Source: Rhizobium glycinendophyticum (lineage in GTDB: Bacteria; Pseudomonadota; Alphaproteobacteria; Rhizobiales; Rhizobiaceae). Taken from it: DNA of 64,000 bases. Below, one piece after another: positions 16,228 through 25,334 of the stretch. The stretch spans positions 310,001 to 374,000 of the forward strand of contig NZ_VFYP01000002.1 of assembly GCF_006443685.1 (NCBI RefSeq). The letters run 5' to 3'. Each line of letters starts with the position of its first letter. Position 1 is the first letter of the stretch. Both the position numbers and the translations under genes were made by a program. The notes under the pieces were generated by a model. The model was not told the DNA's origin. It searched no databases and worked only from the letters and a program-made list of their open reading frames with translations.

Positions 16228-17619
16228 TCAACTTTCGGCGGTGTTCGTCGCCGGATAAGGTGTCTTCCACAGGAAGGCCAGGCCGACTGTCAAGAATATC
16301 AGCATGCTGGCCATGCCGACCCGCGCAGAACCCGACCATGCCGTCAGCAGCGAGAAAGACAACGTCGCCATGAAGCTGGTTGCTCGGCCCGAAAGAGCAT
16401 AGATGCCGAAATAGCGGCCGGCTTCATGCAATTCGACACTACGAGCTAGGTACGACCGCGACGAGGCTTGAACTGGTCCGAAGGAGACACCGATCAACAA
16501 TCCGTAGAGAATATAGGCCTTCTCTGCCGGCGTGGCGAAAAGACCCTGAGTGGTGCCGACCGGCAGGCTGACCAGGCCGAACAATGTGAAGTCGACGCCG
16601 GTGGAGATGATGCCCAGCGTGGCGAGGATGAGCAGGCTGAGGCTGCTGACCACGACCACCTTCGAACCGAACAGACGGTCGATCCGACCGGCAAGCATGC
16701 AACCAAAGATCGCAATGACGTTGAGGATGATGCCGTAGATGCCGACTTCCATCGTCGACCAGCCAAACATGGCAGCGGCGAAGACTCCGCCGAGGATGAG
16801 CAGTCCATTGACGCCATCCTGATAAATCATACGTCCCACCAGAAATCGCAGCACGGGCGTCCGATGCCGCAGCTCCGAAAGCGTGTGCCCGATTTCCGTG
16901 AAACCGGAGCGAATGGCAGTACCAAGCGCCTTGCCCTTGGCGGCATCGGGCGTGAACAGGAACATCGGTAGTATGTAGATGAAGTACCATATGGCAGAAA
17001 TGGGTCCGGTGATCCGGGCATCCTCGCCAAGAACCGGATCAAGCCCGAACAGCGGCTGCGCACCCAGCAATGTCAGACCGGTAGACGGATTGGCGGCCAG
17101 GAACAGAACCACGAAGATCAGCACAATCATGCCGCCAAGATAACCAAGCCCCCAGGCGATGTTGGAGATCCGTCCGACATCCTGCTGGCCGACCAGCCGC
17201 GGCATCATGGAATCGTTGAAGACGATCGAGAATTCCGCTGCCACACTGGCAAGGATCATCAGGAGCATCACTAGGGCAACCGACGATCCCGGGGCTGCGG
17301 TCCACAGAAGCATGAGGCAGGCGATCTTGATCACCGCGAAGAAGGCGATCCAGGGTTTGCGCGCGCCGGACTGATCCGCGATGGAGCCGAGCACGGGTGC
17401 GAGGATCGCGATCGCGATACCGGAGATGGTGGCCGCATTGCTCCATGCAGTCTGCGCGCTGACCGGATCGGCGGTCATCCGGGAGACGAAATACGGACCG
17501 AAGATGAAGGTCGTGATGACGGTAAAGAAGGGCTGGGCGGCCCAGTCGAAAAACATCCAGCCCGCCACCCCCTTGTCGATGGGGGCCGGGCTGGGGTTTG
17601 TATCTGCACGCGTGTTCAC
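16228..17619 (-). CDS. MFS transporter, UMF1 (Atg22-like) family
   Basis: A 463-residue protein with about twelve membrane segments, beginning after GVAGWMFFDWAAQPFFTVI, the characteristic UMF1/Atg22-type start. The reverse-strand start is GTG at 17619, with GGGGATC upstream. Yeast Atg22 effluxes amino acids from the vacuole; bacterial UMF1 members are mostly uncharacterised. It begins 36 bases after the glutamate dehydrogenase gene on the same strand and may be co-transcribed with it, which would fit transport of an amino acid or peptide product. That link is inference. Confidence 0.85.
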   Translation of the reverse strand: MNTRADTNPSPAPIDKGVAGWMFFDWAAQPFFTVITTFIFGPYFVSRMTADPVSAQTAWSNAATISGIAIAILAPVLGSIADQSGARKPWIAFFAVIKIACLMLLWTAAPGSSVALVMLLMILASVAAEFSIVFNDSMMPRLVGQQDVGRISNIAWGLGYLGGMIVLIFVVLFLAANPSTGLTLLGAQPLFGLDPVLGEDARITGPISAIWYFIYILPMFLFTPDAAKGKALGTAIRSGFTEIGHTLSELRHRTPVLRFLVGRMIYQDGVNGLLILGGVFAAAMFGWSTMEVGIYGIILNVIAIFGCMLAGRIDRLFGSKVVVVSSLSLLILATLGIISTGVDFTLFGLVSLPVGTTQGLFATPAEKAYILYGLLIGVSFGPVQASSRSYLARSVELHEAGRYFGIYALSGRATSFMATLSFSLLTAWSGSARVGMASMLIFLTVGLAFLWKTPYPATNTAES

Positions 17620-17654
17620 GATGATCCCCTGAGCCTATTTTGCTCCGGACAGTG

Positions 17655-20600
17655 TCACCTCGCGTGATCCTGCGCAAGATCGCCGAGCAGCCCTGCAGCG
17701 ACCGCGAGCTTGGAGATGCTCGGCTCGCCGCTGTCGACGATCGCCGATATCTCCTTACCGATCCGCTCCACTTGAGACCTGTCGGCGGCGAGCCAGGCCT
17801 CAACGGGGTGGGCTTCATCCGCATGATCGGTAAGAGCCTTACAGACAATAAGGCGCCGTGCCTGACCGATACGATCAAGGCTGCGTGTCAAAGCGAGGCT
17901 ATCGTAGTGATCCGAAGGCTGTAGTCGCCGCGCGTTCTCGATGATGCGGCCGATCCTGAACGCTTCGGAGACAGCGAAGAAACCTTGCATGGCCGCCGCG
18001 AAATCTGCATCCGTGCGCTCTGCGATCTGCAGAACCTCCGGCAGAAGCTGGAGGGTCTGTAGATTGACGACCTCGGTTGCAATGGCTTCCGGCGCCCCGG
18101 CTTCAACGAGTTCGGCAATCTGCTCGTTGAAATGCTGCCGAAGAACCGCCGGAAGGGCTGCCGCGAAGACAGGCGTCGCGGTCTGCACGGCAGCGGAAAG
18201 CTGCGCGACAGCCTCTCCGAGCGTTCCCTTCGAAAGGCCGGTGTCGATCAGCAGGCGTGTCATCGCAACATAGACTTCCGAGACGATGGAATAGAGCCTG
18301 TTTTGTGTCTGGCCCGGCATCTGGGCATCCAGTGCATCGAGCCTCTCCCAGAGAGCACTGAGCCCCAAAGCATCGCGTGTGACCAGCGCCGCTTTCACCA
18401 CATCGTCGGGCGCCCCCCCTGTGGCATCGCCGACGGAGACGATAAAGGCCGGCCCGCCGCGGTTAATGGCGTGATTGGCAAGCACAGTCGCGATGATTTC
18501 GCGGCGGAGACGATGATTGGCGATATCGCCAGCAAACCGCTCCCGCATCTCGGCCGGGAAATAGTTGAACAAGGTCGCTTCGCAATAGGGGTCATCCGGC
18601 AGGTCGGACTCGATCAGCTGATCGAAGAGTGCGATCTTGGCATAGGAGAGCAGCACGCCAATTTCGGGGCGGGTCAGCGCCTTGCCCGAGACATAACGTT
18701 CCGCAACCGCCGCGCCATCCGGCAGCGTCTCGACCTTTCGGTTTAGGCGCCCCTGACCCTCCAGGTAATCCATAAGCCGGCTAAGTTGCTCGCGATTCCC
18801 TGCCTCTTTTGCCTCTGTCAGCGAGATGGCCAATGACTGCAAATAGTTGTTGCGCAAGACGAGGTGGCCAACCTCATCCGTCATAGCCGCCAGCAGAATA
18901 TTGCGCTTCTCGCGCGGCAGGCGACCATCCTGCATCGCAGGGCTGAGCGCGATCTTGATATTGACCTCGACGTCGGACGAATTAACGCCCGCCGAATTGT
19001 CGATGGCGTCCGAATTGCAGCGTCCACCATTCAGTGCATAGGCAATGCGCCCCTTCTGGGTGACCCCAAGATTGGCCCCTTCGCCGATGACCTTCGCGCG
19101 CACTTCGTCGGCGTTGACGCGGATTGCATCATTGGCCCGATCGCCCACTTCCGCGTCGGTCTCGGTCGGCCCTTTGATGTAGGTCCCGATCCCGCCGAAC
19201 CACAGCAGGTCGACCGGGGCCTGCAGGATCGCCGTCATGATGTCGAAGGGTGTCACAGTTTGCGTAGTCAGGCCGATGGCTTCGGCCGCCTCGGGGGTCA
19301 ATGTGACCGACTTCTCCGAGCGCGAGATGATCATGGCACCCGCAGAAAGCGCTGCCCGATCATAATCCTGCCAGCTCGACCGCGGCAGGGCGAACATCCG
19401 GCGGCGTTCGGCGAACGAGATCGCCGGGTCGGGCTTTGGGTCAATAAGGATGTCGCGATGGTCGAAGGCGGCGATCAGTTTGATCTGCTCGGACAGCAGC
19501 ATGCCGTTGCCGAATACGTCGCCGGACATATCGCCAACGCCCGCAACGGTAAACGGTGTCGTCTGGATATCGACGTCGATCTCGCGGAAGTGTCTCTTAA
19601 CGGTTTCCCACGCTCCCCGCGCGGTGATACCCATTTTCTTGTGGTCGTAGCCGGCAGATCCGCCGGACGCGAACGCGTCGTCCAGCCAGAAACCGGCGGC
19701 CTGTGCGAGACCATTGGCGGTATCCGAGAAGGTTGCCGTCCCCTTGTCCGCCGCCACGACGAAATACGGATCGTCCTCGTCGAGCCGGAGCGTATCGGCC
19801 GGCGGAACGACCTTGCCGGAAACGATATTGTCCGTGATGGAGAGGAGCGTGCGGATATAAGTCTTGTAAGCCTCGGTGCCGGCTGCCAGCCAGGCTTCCC
19901 GGTCGCTCGGCGGCGGCAGGAGTTTCGGAAAGAAGCCGCCCTTCGCGCCGACCGGCACGATGACCGCATTCTTGACCTGCTGCGCCTTCACCAGACCGAG
20001 CACTTCCGTGCGATAATCCTGGGCGCGATCGGACCAACGCAAGCCGCCACGAGCGACCTTGCCGAAGCGCAGATGCACGCCCTCGACCTCGACGCCATAG
20101 ACGAAGATTTCGCGGAAAGGCCTCGGTTCCGGCAGACCATCGAGTTTGTGCGGATCGAATTTGAACGCCAGCATGGGGCGCGCGCTCTGCTGATAGCCCT
20201 TCTGGAAGAAATTCGTCCGCAAGGTCGCCTCGATGGCGTTGATGTAGCGCCGTAAGATCCGATCCTCGTCCAGGCTGCGCACGGCCCCGAGACCGCCTTC
20301 GAGTGAGGCGAGCAACTGTTCGTTCCGCTTTTCCCGCGCCTTCGCAGCCGCCGATGGGTCAAGACGGTTGCGGAACAAAGCGACGAGATCTGCAGCAATC
20401 GCCGGATGCTTGACCAGTGTCTCCGCCATGTAGTTCAGCGGGTAAACGGCACCGGCCTGACGCAGATAGGCGGCATAGGCGCGCAGGATAGAAGCCTCAC
20501 GTGCGGTCAGGCCGGCAGCCAGGACAAGGCGGTTGAACCCGTCATTGTCGACCATGCCGGTGAAGGCTGCGAGGAAGGTGTCCTCGAGCAGTTTTCCGTG

Positions 20601-22442
20601 CTGGCGGATGTCGAAATGGATCGATGAGGGAGCTGCAAGCTCCATATCGTGCAGCACCACCGATTGGCGTTGGTGCCCCGAGGCTGCGATACCGATGTCG
20701 AAGGTGCGTTCGCTGATAACGCCGAAGCCCAGATTTTCCAGGAGCGGCACGCGCCGCGACAGCGGCAGATGATCGCCCGCATGAAAAATCTTGAGATAGA
20801 GCAGGGAGCCCTGCTCCCCATCCACCTGGTGGAACTCCAGCGAAATCGGCGCACCGGCGAGGCACGCTTCTATGTGGCGCAGGTCGTTGACCGCCTGCTC
20901 CGGGGTGAACGCTTCCTGGAACGCTTCCGTCACATCGAGATGGGGAGCCCCGGCCCCGGCCAGAGAAGCGAACCTGTCGCTCCAACGCGCGGTGATCCGA
21001 CGCACGGCCTCTTCCAGCGTCGATTGCTCGATCTGCGGTGTCGTGCCCTCGCGGCGGCCGATGATGATGTGGACACGGGCCACGCCACCTTCCGGAAAGG
21101 CCGGATAATAGGCCGAGACGTGCCCTTTGTAGACCGAGCGGAAATAGTCGCCGATCTTTTCCCGCACCAGTGAATTATAGTCCTCGCGCGGCACATAGAC
21201 GATCAACGAGACGAACCGATCGAAGTGGTCGATGCGCGGCAGAACGCGCACACGTGGGCGCTCGGAGAGATCATTGATCTGCTCGCAGAACTTCGCCAGC
21301 AATTCCGGCGTGATCTGAAACAGGTCGTCGCGCGGATAACTCTCCAGCGTGTTCTGCAGCATCCGCCCGGAATGGCTGCGCGGGTCGAAATCGAAATGCG
21401 AAACGACCTTTTCCACCTTCGCCCGCAGCAGAGGGATCTGGTTGACGGAACGGGTATAGGCGGTTGCGGTAAACAGGCCGACGATGCGCAATTCACCGAC
21501 GACTTTGCCATTGGGGCCGAACCGCTTCACCCCCACATAGTCCATATAGGCCCGACGGTGGACGACGGACTTGACGTTCGCCTTTGTCACGATCAGGAAA
21601 TCGGGGCCCTGCAGGAAGGCCAGAATTTCCGGGGTAGTGGTCACCTGATTCTGGCCCTGGCGCAGAACGAGCACATCGGGATCCGACAGAATGCCGAGGC
21701 CGCTACCAAGATCACGCTCGACCGTCGCTTTCTCGCCTTCACCCGAATAGGTGTATTCGCGCATGCCGAGGAAGGTGAAATTGTTGTTGCGCAACCACTC
21801 GAGGAAGGCAATGGCCTCCTCGCGTTCCGCCTCGCTGCGACCCGCCGAAAGCGCCCGCAATTCGGAGAGCGCCTCTTCGAGAAGGCCGAGCATCGGCTTC
21901 CAGTCGGAAGCAGCCATTTTCACTTGCGCCAGCACGTGGTCGATGCGGCGAATGAGTTCCTCAGCCTGTTCCTGGTTCAAAGGTGCAAGGTGCAACTGGA
22001 TATAGCTGACCTTGATCGCCCCCTCCGGATCCTGGTCCGGATTGGACAGGGAGACGTTGCCGTCCGGCGTGACCGCAAGAATGGGGTGAATGGCCATGTA
22101 GATGTCGCGGTAAGCGCTGGTCACCTCGCCCATCAACGAGTCATAGAGAAACGACTTGTTGTGGTCGACGATCGAGAGCACGCTGACCGGAATACCGTTC
22201 GGTCGTACGGAGGCCAGGGTTTCGATACGGATATGCGGTTTTTGCCTGTCCCAAGCGGCAAGGTCCTCTGCGGCGCGTGCCGAGGAGTGGGCGAGCATAT
22301 CGGCAGGGTAACGGTCGAGGTCGTCGTTGCTGGCGCGACCGAAGATCATGGAAGGAGCGATGAATGCCACTCCCAGCTTGCCGGCGGTTTCATCGGCGGA
22401 TCGCAACAGGTGATCTCGCTTGGGGTTGCCCGTCCTGGTCAT
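17655..22442 (-). CDS. gdh: NAD-specific glutamate dehydrogenase, large 180-kDa class
   Basis: A 1595-residue enzyme of the L-GDH180 class (Streptomyces/Pseudomonas/Caulobacter GdhB type), converting glutamate to 2-oxoglutarate and ammonia with NAD. A long N-terminal regulatory half with ACT-like regions (residues 1-700) precedes the catalytic core, in which RGGLRWSDR, VIVPVGAKGGFFPK and GVGDMSGDVFGNGM carry the substrate-binding lysines and the nucleotide-binding loop. GGAGAGG lies before the reverse-strand ATG at 22442. This enzyme normally serves glutamate catabolism rather than ammonia assimilation. It is divergent from a pyridoxal kinase gene across a 189-base AT-rich region. Confidence 0.96.
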   Translation of the reverse strand: MTRTGNPKRDHLLRSADETAGKLGVAFIAPSMIFGRASNDDLDRYPADMLAHSSARAAEDLAAWDRQKPHIRIETLASVRPNGIPVSVLSIVDHNKSFLYDSLMGEVTSAYRDIYMAIHPILAVTPDGNVSLSNPDQDPEGAIKVSYIQLHLAPLNQEQAEELIRRIDHVLAQVKMAASDWKPMLGLLEEALSELRALSAGRSEAEREEAIAFLEWLRNNNFTFLGMREYTYSGEGEKATVERDLGSGLGILSDPDVLVLRQGQNQVTTTPEILAFLQGPDFLIVTKANVKSVVHRRAYMDYVGVKRFGPNGKVVGELRIVGLFTATAYTRSVNQIPLLRAKVEKVVSHFDFDPRSHSGRMLQNTLESYPRDDLFQITPELLAKFCEQINDLSERPRVRVLPRIDHFDRFVSLIVYVPREDYNSLVREKIGDYFRSVYKGHVSAYYPAFPEGGVARVHIIIGRREGTTPQIEQSTLEEAVRRITARWSDRFASLAGAGAPHLDVTEAFQEAFTPEQAVNDLRHIEACLAGAPISLEFHQVDGEQGSLLYLKIFHAGDHLPLSRRVPLLENLGFGVISERTFDIGIAASGHQRQSVVLHDMELAAPSSIHFDIRQHGKLLEDTFLAAFTGMVDNDGFNRLVLAAGLTAREASILRAYAAYLRQAGAVYPLNYMAETLVKHPAIAADLVALFRNRLDPSAAAKAREKRNEQLLASLEGGLGAVRSLDEDRILRRYINAIEATLRTNFFQKGYQQSARPMLAFKFDPHKLDGLPEPRPFREIFVYGVEVEGVHLRFGKVARGGLRWSDRAQDYRTEVLGLVKAQQVKNAVIVPVGAKGGFFPKLLPPPSDREAWLAAGTEAYKTYIRTLLSITDNIVSGKVVPPADTLRLDEDDPYFVVAADKGTATFSDTANGLAQAAGFWLDDAFASGGSAGYDHKKMGITARGAWETVKRHFREIDVDIQTTPFTVAGVGDMSGDVFGNGMLLSEQIKLIAAFDHRDILIDPKPDPAISFAERRRMFALPRSSWQDYDRAALSAGAMIISRSEKSVTLTPEAAEAIGLTTQTVTPFDIMTAILQAPVDLLWFGGIGTYIKGPTETDAEVGDRANDAIRVNADEVRAKVIGEGANLGVTQKGRIAYALNGGRCNSDAIDNSAGVNSSDVEVNIKIALSPAMQDGRLPREKRNILLAAMTDEVGHLVLRNNYLQSLAISLTEAKEAGNREQLSRLMDYLEGQGRLNRKVETLPDGAAVAERYVSGKALTRPEIGVLLSYAKIALFDQLIESDLPDDPYCEATLFNYFPAEMRERFAGDIANHRLRREIIATVLANHAINRGGPAFIVSVGDATGGAPDDVVKAALVTRDALGLSALWERLDALDAQMPGQTQNRLYSIVSEVYVAMTRLLIDTGLSKGTLGEAVAQLSAAVQTATPVFAAALPAVLRQHFNEQIAELVEAGAPEAIATEVVNLQTLQLLPEVLQIAERTDADFAAAMQGFFAVSEAFRIGRIIENARRLQPSDHYDSLALTRSLDRIGQARRLIVCKALTDHADEAHPVEAWLAADRSQVERIGKEISAIVDSGEPSISKLAVAAGLLGDLAQDHAR

Positions 22443-22631
22443 GTGCCTCTCCTTCGGCAGCGGCTGTTAGCCGTCATGATTCTGCAAATGTTTTGCGAAA
22501 GTATGTATGAATCGAAAATGAGGGCAAATTCGGCGAAAAGCGCTCCGAAAAGTGAGAAAAATCCGATTTTCTCGTAAAAAATAGACGCAAATCGAACCAA
22601 AAGATCGATTTTCAATCCGAAAGTGCCGAAA
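22443..22631. promoter_or_regulatory. AT-rich divergent promoter region between gdh and the pyridoxal kinase gene
   Basis: A marked AT-rich island in a GC-rich window. CGAAAA recurs at 22513, 22534, 22546 and 22627, with related CGATTTT/CGTAAAA elements between. Both flanking genes start at its edges, so it must hold both promoters. The repeated motif may bind a regulator; none can be named. Confidence 0.4.
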
Positions 22632-23513
22632 ATGCATGAGCAGTCGCAGAACGCCGTCATCGTGATTTCCAGCCATGTCGTGCGGGGTTCGGTGGGCAAC
22701 CGTGCCGCCGTCTTCGCATTGGAAACTTTGGGACACCCGGTCTGGGCCATGCCCACGATCGTCATGCCATGGCACCCCGGAAAGGGGCCATCGACGAGGC
22801 TGCGCTTTGCCGACTCAGAGTTCGAGAGCGCGATCGATGATCTGGTGAAAGCACCCTGGCTTGGAGAAGTCTCAGCGATCCTCACGGGCTATTTCGGCAG
22901 TCCCGCGCAACCGGCTGCTGTCGCTAAACTGGTTCAGGCAGCCAAGGCGGCCAATCCGCGGCTCATTTATGTCTGCGATCCGGTCATGGGTGACCTCGGT
23001 GGATTGTATATACCCGAGGAAACGGCGGCGGCAATTCGCGATCACCTCATTCCTCTTGCCGAAATCGCCACTCCCAATCGCTACGAACTTCAGTGGATGG
23101 TCGGCAGCAGCTTGAACAGCAATCAGACGATCATGGAGGCCGCACTTTCGCTCGGACCGCCACGCATGCTCGTGACATCGGCCATACCCATGATGACGGG
23201 GGGCACAGGCAATCTGCTCCTGTCCGGTCGCAACGCCATCCTCGCCGAACATCGCCTGATCGACAACCCACCCAACGGACTTGGTGACTTGCTGGCCGCT
23301 GTCTTTCTGGCGCGCATATTGGAGGGTCTGGGTGAGGAGAAGGCCTTGCAGCTTGCCACCGCCAGCGTCTTCGAGGTCCTGGCCCGAACCACAAAGCGGG
23401 GCGGCGATGAACTGACGCTGGAGAGTGATGCCACCAGTCTGTCCACTCCAATGGCGCTGGTTCAGATGCGTCGCCTGATGCACCCGGCCCAGCGCCCGCG
23501 CAAGCCGGGCTGA
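22632..23513 (+). CDS. pdxY: Pyridoxal kinase (PdxY family)
   Basis: About 293 residues from ATG 22632 (a GTG at 22623 is also in frame; neither has a strong ribosome-binding site). Ribokinase-fold features are VISSHVVRGSVGNRAA at the start (pyridoxal-binding region), YVCDPVMGDLGGLY, TPNRYELQWM, and NPPNGLGDLLAA, whose Asp is the expected catalytic base. It phosphorylates pyridoxal in the B6 salvage route to pyridoxal 5'-phosphate. The usual GTGD anion-hole motif is NGLGD here, a tolerable variant. A role of the neighbouring glutamate enzyme in its regulation is not indicated. Confidence 0.88.
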   Translation: MHEQSQNAVIVISSHVVRGSVGNRAAVFALETLGHPVWAMPTIVMPWHPGKGPSTRLRFADSEFESAIDDLVKAPWLGEVSAILTGYFGSPAQPAAVAKLVQAAKAANPRLIYVCDPVMGDLGGLYIPEETAAAIRDHLIPLAEIATPNRYELQWMVGSSLNSNQTIMEAALSLGPPRMLVTSAIPMMTGGTGNLLLSGRNAILAEHRLIDNPPNGLGDLLAAVFLARILEGLGEEKALQLATASVFEVLARTTKRGGDELTLESDATSLSTPMALVQMRRLMHPAQRPRKPG

Positions 23514-23585
23514 GACAGACATCGAATCGCCCCGCGCAACGGCGCACTGTTGCCTTGGGGCCCCATGCCCTGTAAGCCGAAATCC

Positions 23586-24236
23586 ATGAGCAGCTTTCCG
23601 TCTACCCTCCTTAGCGGTTACCGCAACTTCATGAGTGGCCGCTATGTCGACCAGCGCGAGCGTTACCGCGTCCTTGCCGAGCAGGGACAAAAGCCCCATA
23701 CGCTCGTTGTCGCCTGTTGCGATTCCCGCGCGGCGCCCGAGATGATCTTCGATGCAGATCCGGGCGAGCTCTTTGTCGTGCGCAATGTCGCAAACATGGT
23801 GCCGCCCTACGAGCCGGACGGTCAGTACCACTCGACGTCCGCTGCGCTTGAGTTTGCCGTTCAGGCCCTGCGGGTCAGGGACATCATTGTCATGGGACAC
23901 GGACGCTGCGGCGGCATAAGAGCTGCTCTGGACCCGAATGCCGAACCGCTGTCGCCGGGTGACTTCATTGGCAAGTGGATGAACTTGGTGGCGCCAGCCG
24001 CTGAGCAGATTCAAGGGAATTCCGTAATGACCGCGGTCGAGCGTCAAACGGCGTTGGAGCGCATCTCGATCCGCAATTCCATCAGCAACCTGCGCACATT
24101 CCCTTGCGTGAAGATCCTGGAGGAGCGCGGCAAGCTGCGCATCCACGGAGCTTGGTTCGACATCAGCAATGGTGAACTCTGGCTGATGGACCCGCAGACA
24201 CGCGACTTCGTCCGCCTGGATGGACAGGACGGCTGA
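23586..24236 (+). CDS. Beta-class carbonic anhydrase
   Basis: 216 residues from ATG 23586; an upstream in-frame start would add an unlikely tail. The zinc site is complete: CCDSR at residues 44-48 (zinc Cys 45 and the Asp-Arg dyad) and HGRCGG from residue 105 (zinc His 105 and Cys 108). FVVRNVANMVPPY is the conserved active-site loop. It interconverts CO2 and bicarbonate in the cytoplasm, supplying bicarbonate to carboxylases. It follows the pyridoxal kinase gene by 72 bases on the same strand and is closed by two hairpins. Confidence 0.95.
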   Translation: MSSFPSTLLSGYRNFMSGRYVDQRERYRVLAEQGQKPHTLVVACCDSRAAPEMIFDADPGELFVVRNVANMVPPYEPDGQYHSTSAALEFAVQALRVRDIIVMGHGRCGGIRAALDPNAEPLSPGDFIGKWMNLVAPAAEQIQGNSVMTAVERQTALERISIRNSISNLRTFPCVKILEERGKLRIHGAWFDISNGELWLMDPQTRDFVRLDGQDG

Positions 24237-24271
24237 GCCGAGCACCGTCTCCTGCACTGGTCTTGTCGAAA

Positions 24272-24332
24272 ACCAGCCTCTGCGAGGCTGGTCACGCTAT
24301 TCGTGCGGCGCGACGAGATCTCCGTCGCGCCG
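24272..24332. terminator. Two consecutive strong hairpins between convergent genes
   Basis: ACCAGCCTC/GAGGCTGGT (24272-24280 and 24284-24292, loop TGC) and CGGCGCGACG/CGTCGCGCCG (24306-24315 and 24323-24332, 7-base loop) are both perfect stems. They fill the 105-base gap between the carbonic anhydrase stop and the transglycosylase stop. One probably serves each direction. Neither has a long T-run. Confidence 0.6.
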
Positions 24333-24341
24333 GATTAGCCT

Positions 24342-25163
24342 TTACTCAGCGTCGATACGAGCGCCGATATAGGCGATGGCCTGCTGGTATACGGTAGCCG
24401 CATTCCATCCCTGGATCGCAGCAAAATTCGGTTCGCCCTGCTGATAACCGGCACCGGCCTGCCAGCCATGGCCCTTCAGAAAATTCGCCGTGGAGGCCAA
24501 TGCATCGGCTCTCGAATGCACGAGATCGATGTGGCGATCACCGTCTCCATCGGCACCGAAGCGAACGACGTTGCGCGGCAGAAATTGCGTCTGCCCGATT
24601 TCGCCGTGTGCCGCCCCCTTGGCGTTGATGTCGAGATTTCCGGCCTGAACGAGTTCAAGCGCCGCATAAAGCTGATCGGTGAAGAACTCGCTGCGGCGGC
24701 AATCGAAGGCAAGTGTCGTCACTGCGGACAGGGTGTGCTCCTTGCCGAGGAAGGAACCGAAGCCGGTTTCCATGCCCCAGATGGCAATCAGCGGACCGGC
24801 CGGAACGCCATACTGGCGCTCGATCTTTGCGAAGAGAGCAGCGTTGCTCTTCTTCATGCCTTTGCCACGACTGATGATCGCCTGCCCGCCGCGCTTTTGC
24901 ATGAACTGGTCGAAGGAGAGCTTGAAGCTCTTCTGACCGCGGTCTGCGCTGATCGTGCTGCGGCTGTAGCTGACGGAGCTGAAGACTTGGTCGAGCATGC
25001 GCTGGCTGAAGCCTGCTCCGGCAGCCTGTTCCTTGAAGGCTTCTGTCCATTGCTCAAAGCCGGCGGAGGTATTGCTACAAGCAGCAGCGAGTGCCGAGCC
25101 CGAACCAGCGAATATGGAAACCACTGAAATCAGGGCTGCGGACAATGTGAAGTTCAGTCGCAT
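24342..25163 (-). CDS. Lytic murein transglycosylase (MltB/SLT_2 type)
   Basis: 273 residues from the ATG at 25163, with GAGG upstream (a TTG one codon earlier also opens the frame). The signal peptide is MRLNFTLSAALISVVSIFAG with a cut near ALAAAC; the Cys in AAC could be a lipobox remnant but lacks clear LxxC spacing. The catalytic domain has IAIWGMETGFGSF (catalytic Glu), the GEIGQTQFLP motif and NFLKGHGWQAG, as in the MltB family. It cleaves peptidoglycan glycosidic bonds to 1,6-anhydro ends in the periplasm. No C-terminal peptidoglycan-binding domain is present. Confidence 0.92.
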   Translation of the reverse strand: MRLNFTLSAALISVVSIFAGSGSALAAACSNTSAGFEQWTEAFKEQAAGAGFSQRMLDQVFSSVSYSRSTISADRGQKSFKLSFDQFMQKRGGQAIISRGKGMKKSNAALFAKIERQYGVPAGPLIAIWGMETGFGSFLGKEHTLSAVTTLAFDCRRSEFFTDQLYAALELVQAGNLDINAKGAAHGEIGQTQFLPRNVVRFGADGDGDRHIDLVHSRADALASTANFLKGHGWQAGAGYQQGEPNFAAIQGWNAATVYQQAIAYIGARIDAE

Positions 25164-25297
25164 CAAGGCCTCGTCATTGACTGTTTTGAGTAGGGCGCAC
25201 CATGGCAGCGAAACATGATCATGTCATCAATCAACCCCTAATGAAGCGCAGCACATGCCTGAAAGTGGATCACATTCGCATGAGACAGAAGGGTTCT

Positions 25298-25320
25298 CCG
25301 CCCGGCTGAACGCCGGGCGG
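25298..25320 (-). terminator. Terminator after asd
   Basis: CCGCCCGGC (25298-25306) and GCCGGGCGG (25312-25320) form a perfect 9-bp stem with a 5-base loop, 14 bases after the asd stop on the reverse strand. There is no T-tract. Confidence 0.6.
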
Positions 25321-25334
25321 TCGTCGAGATGCGA

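Noticed and set aside
18864..22577. Long forward-strand frames (over 400 residues) opposite the glutamate dehydrogenase gene
   Set aside because: They are antisense shadows of the glutamate dehydrogenase codons and have no family signature.
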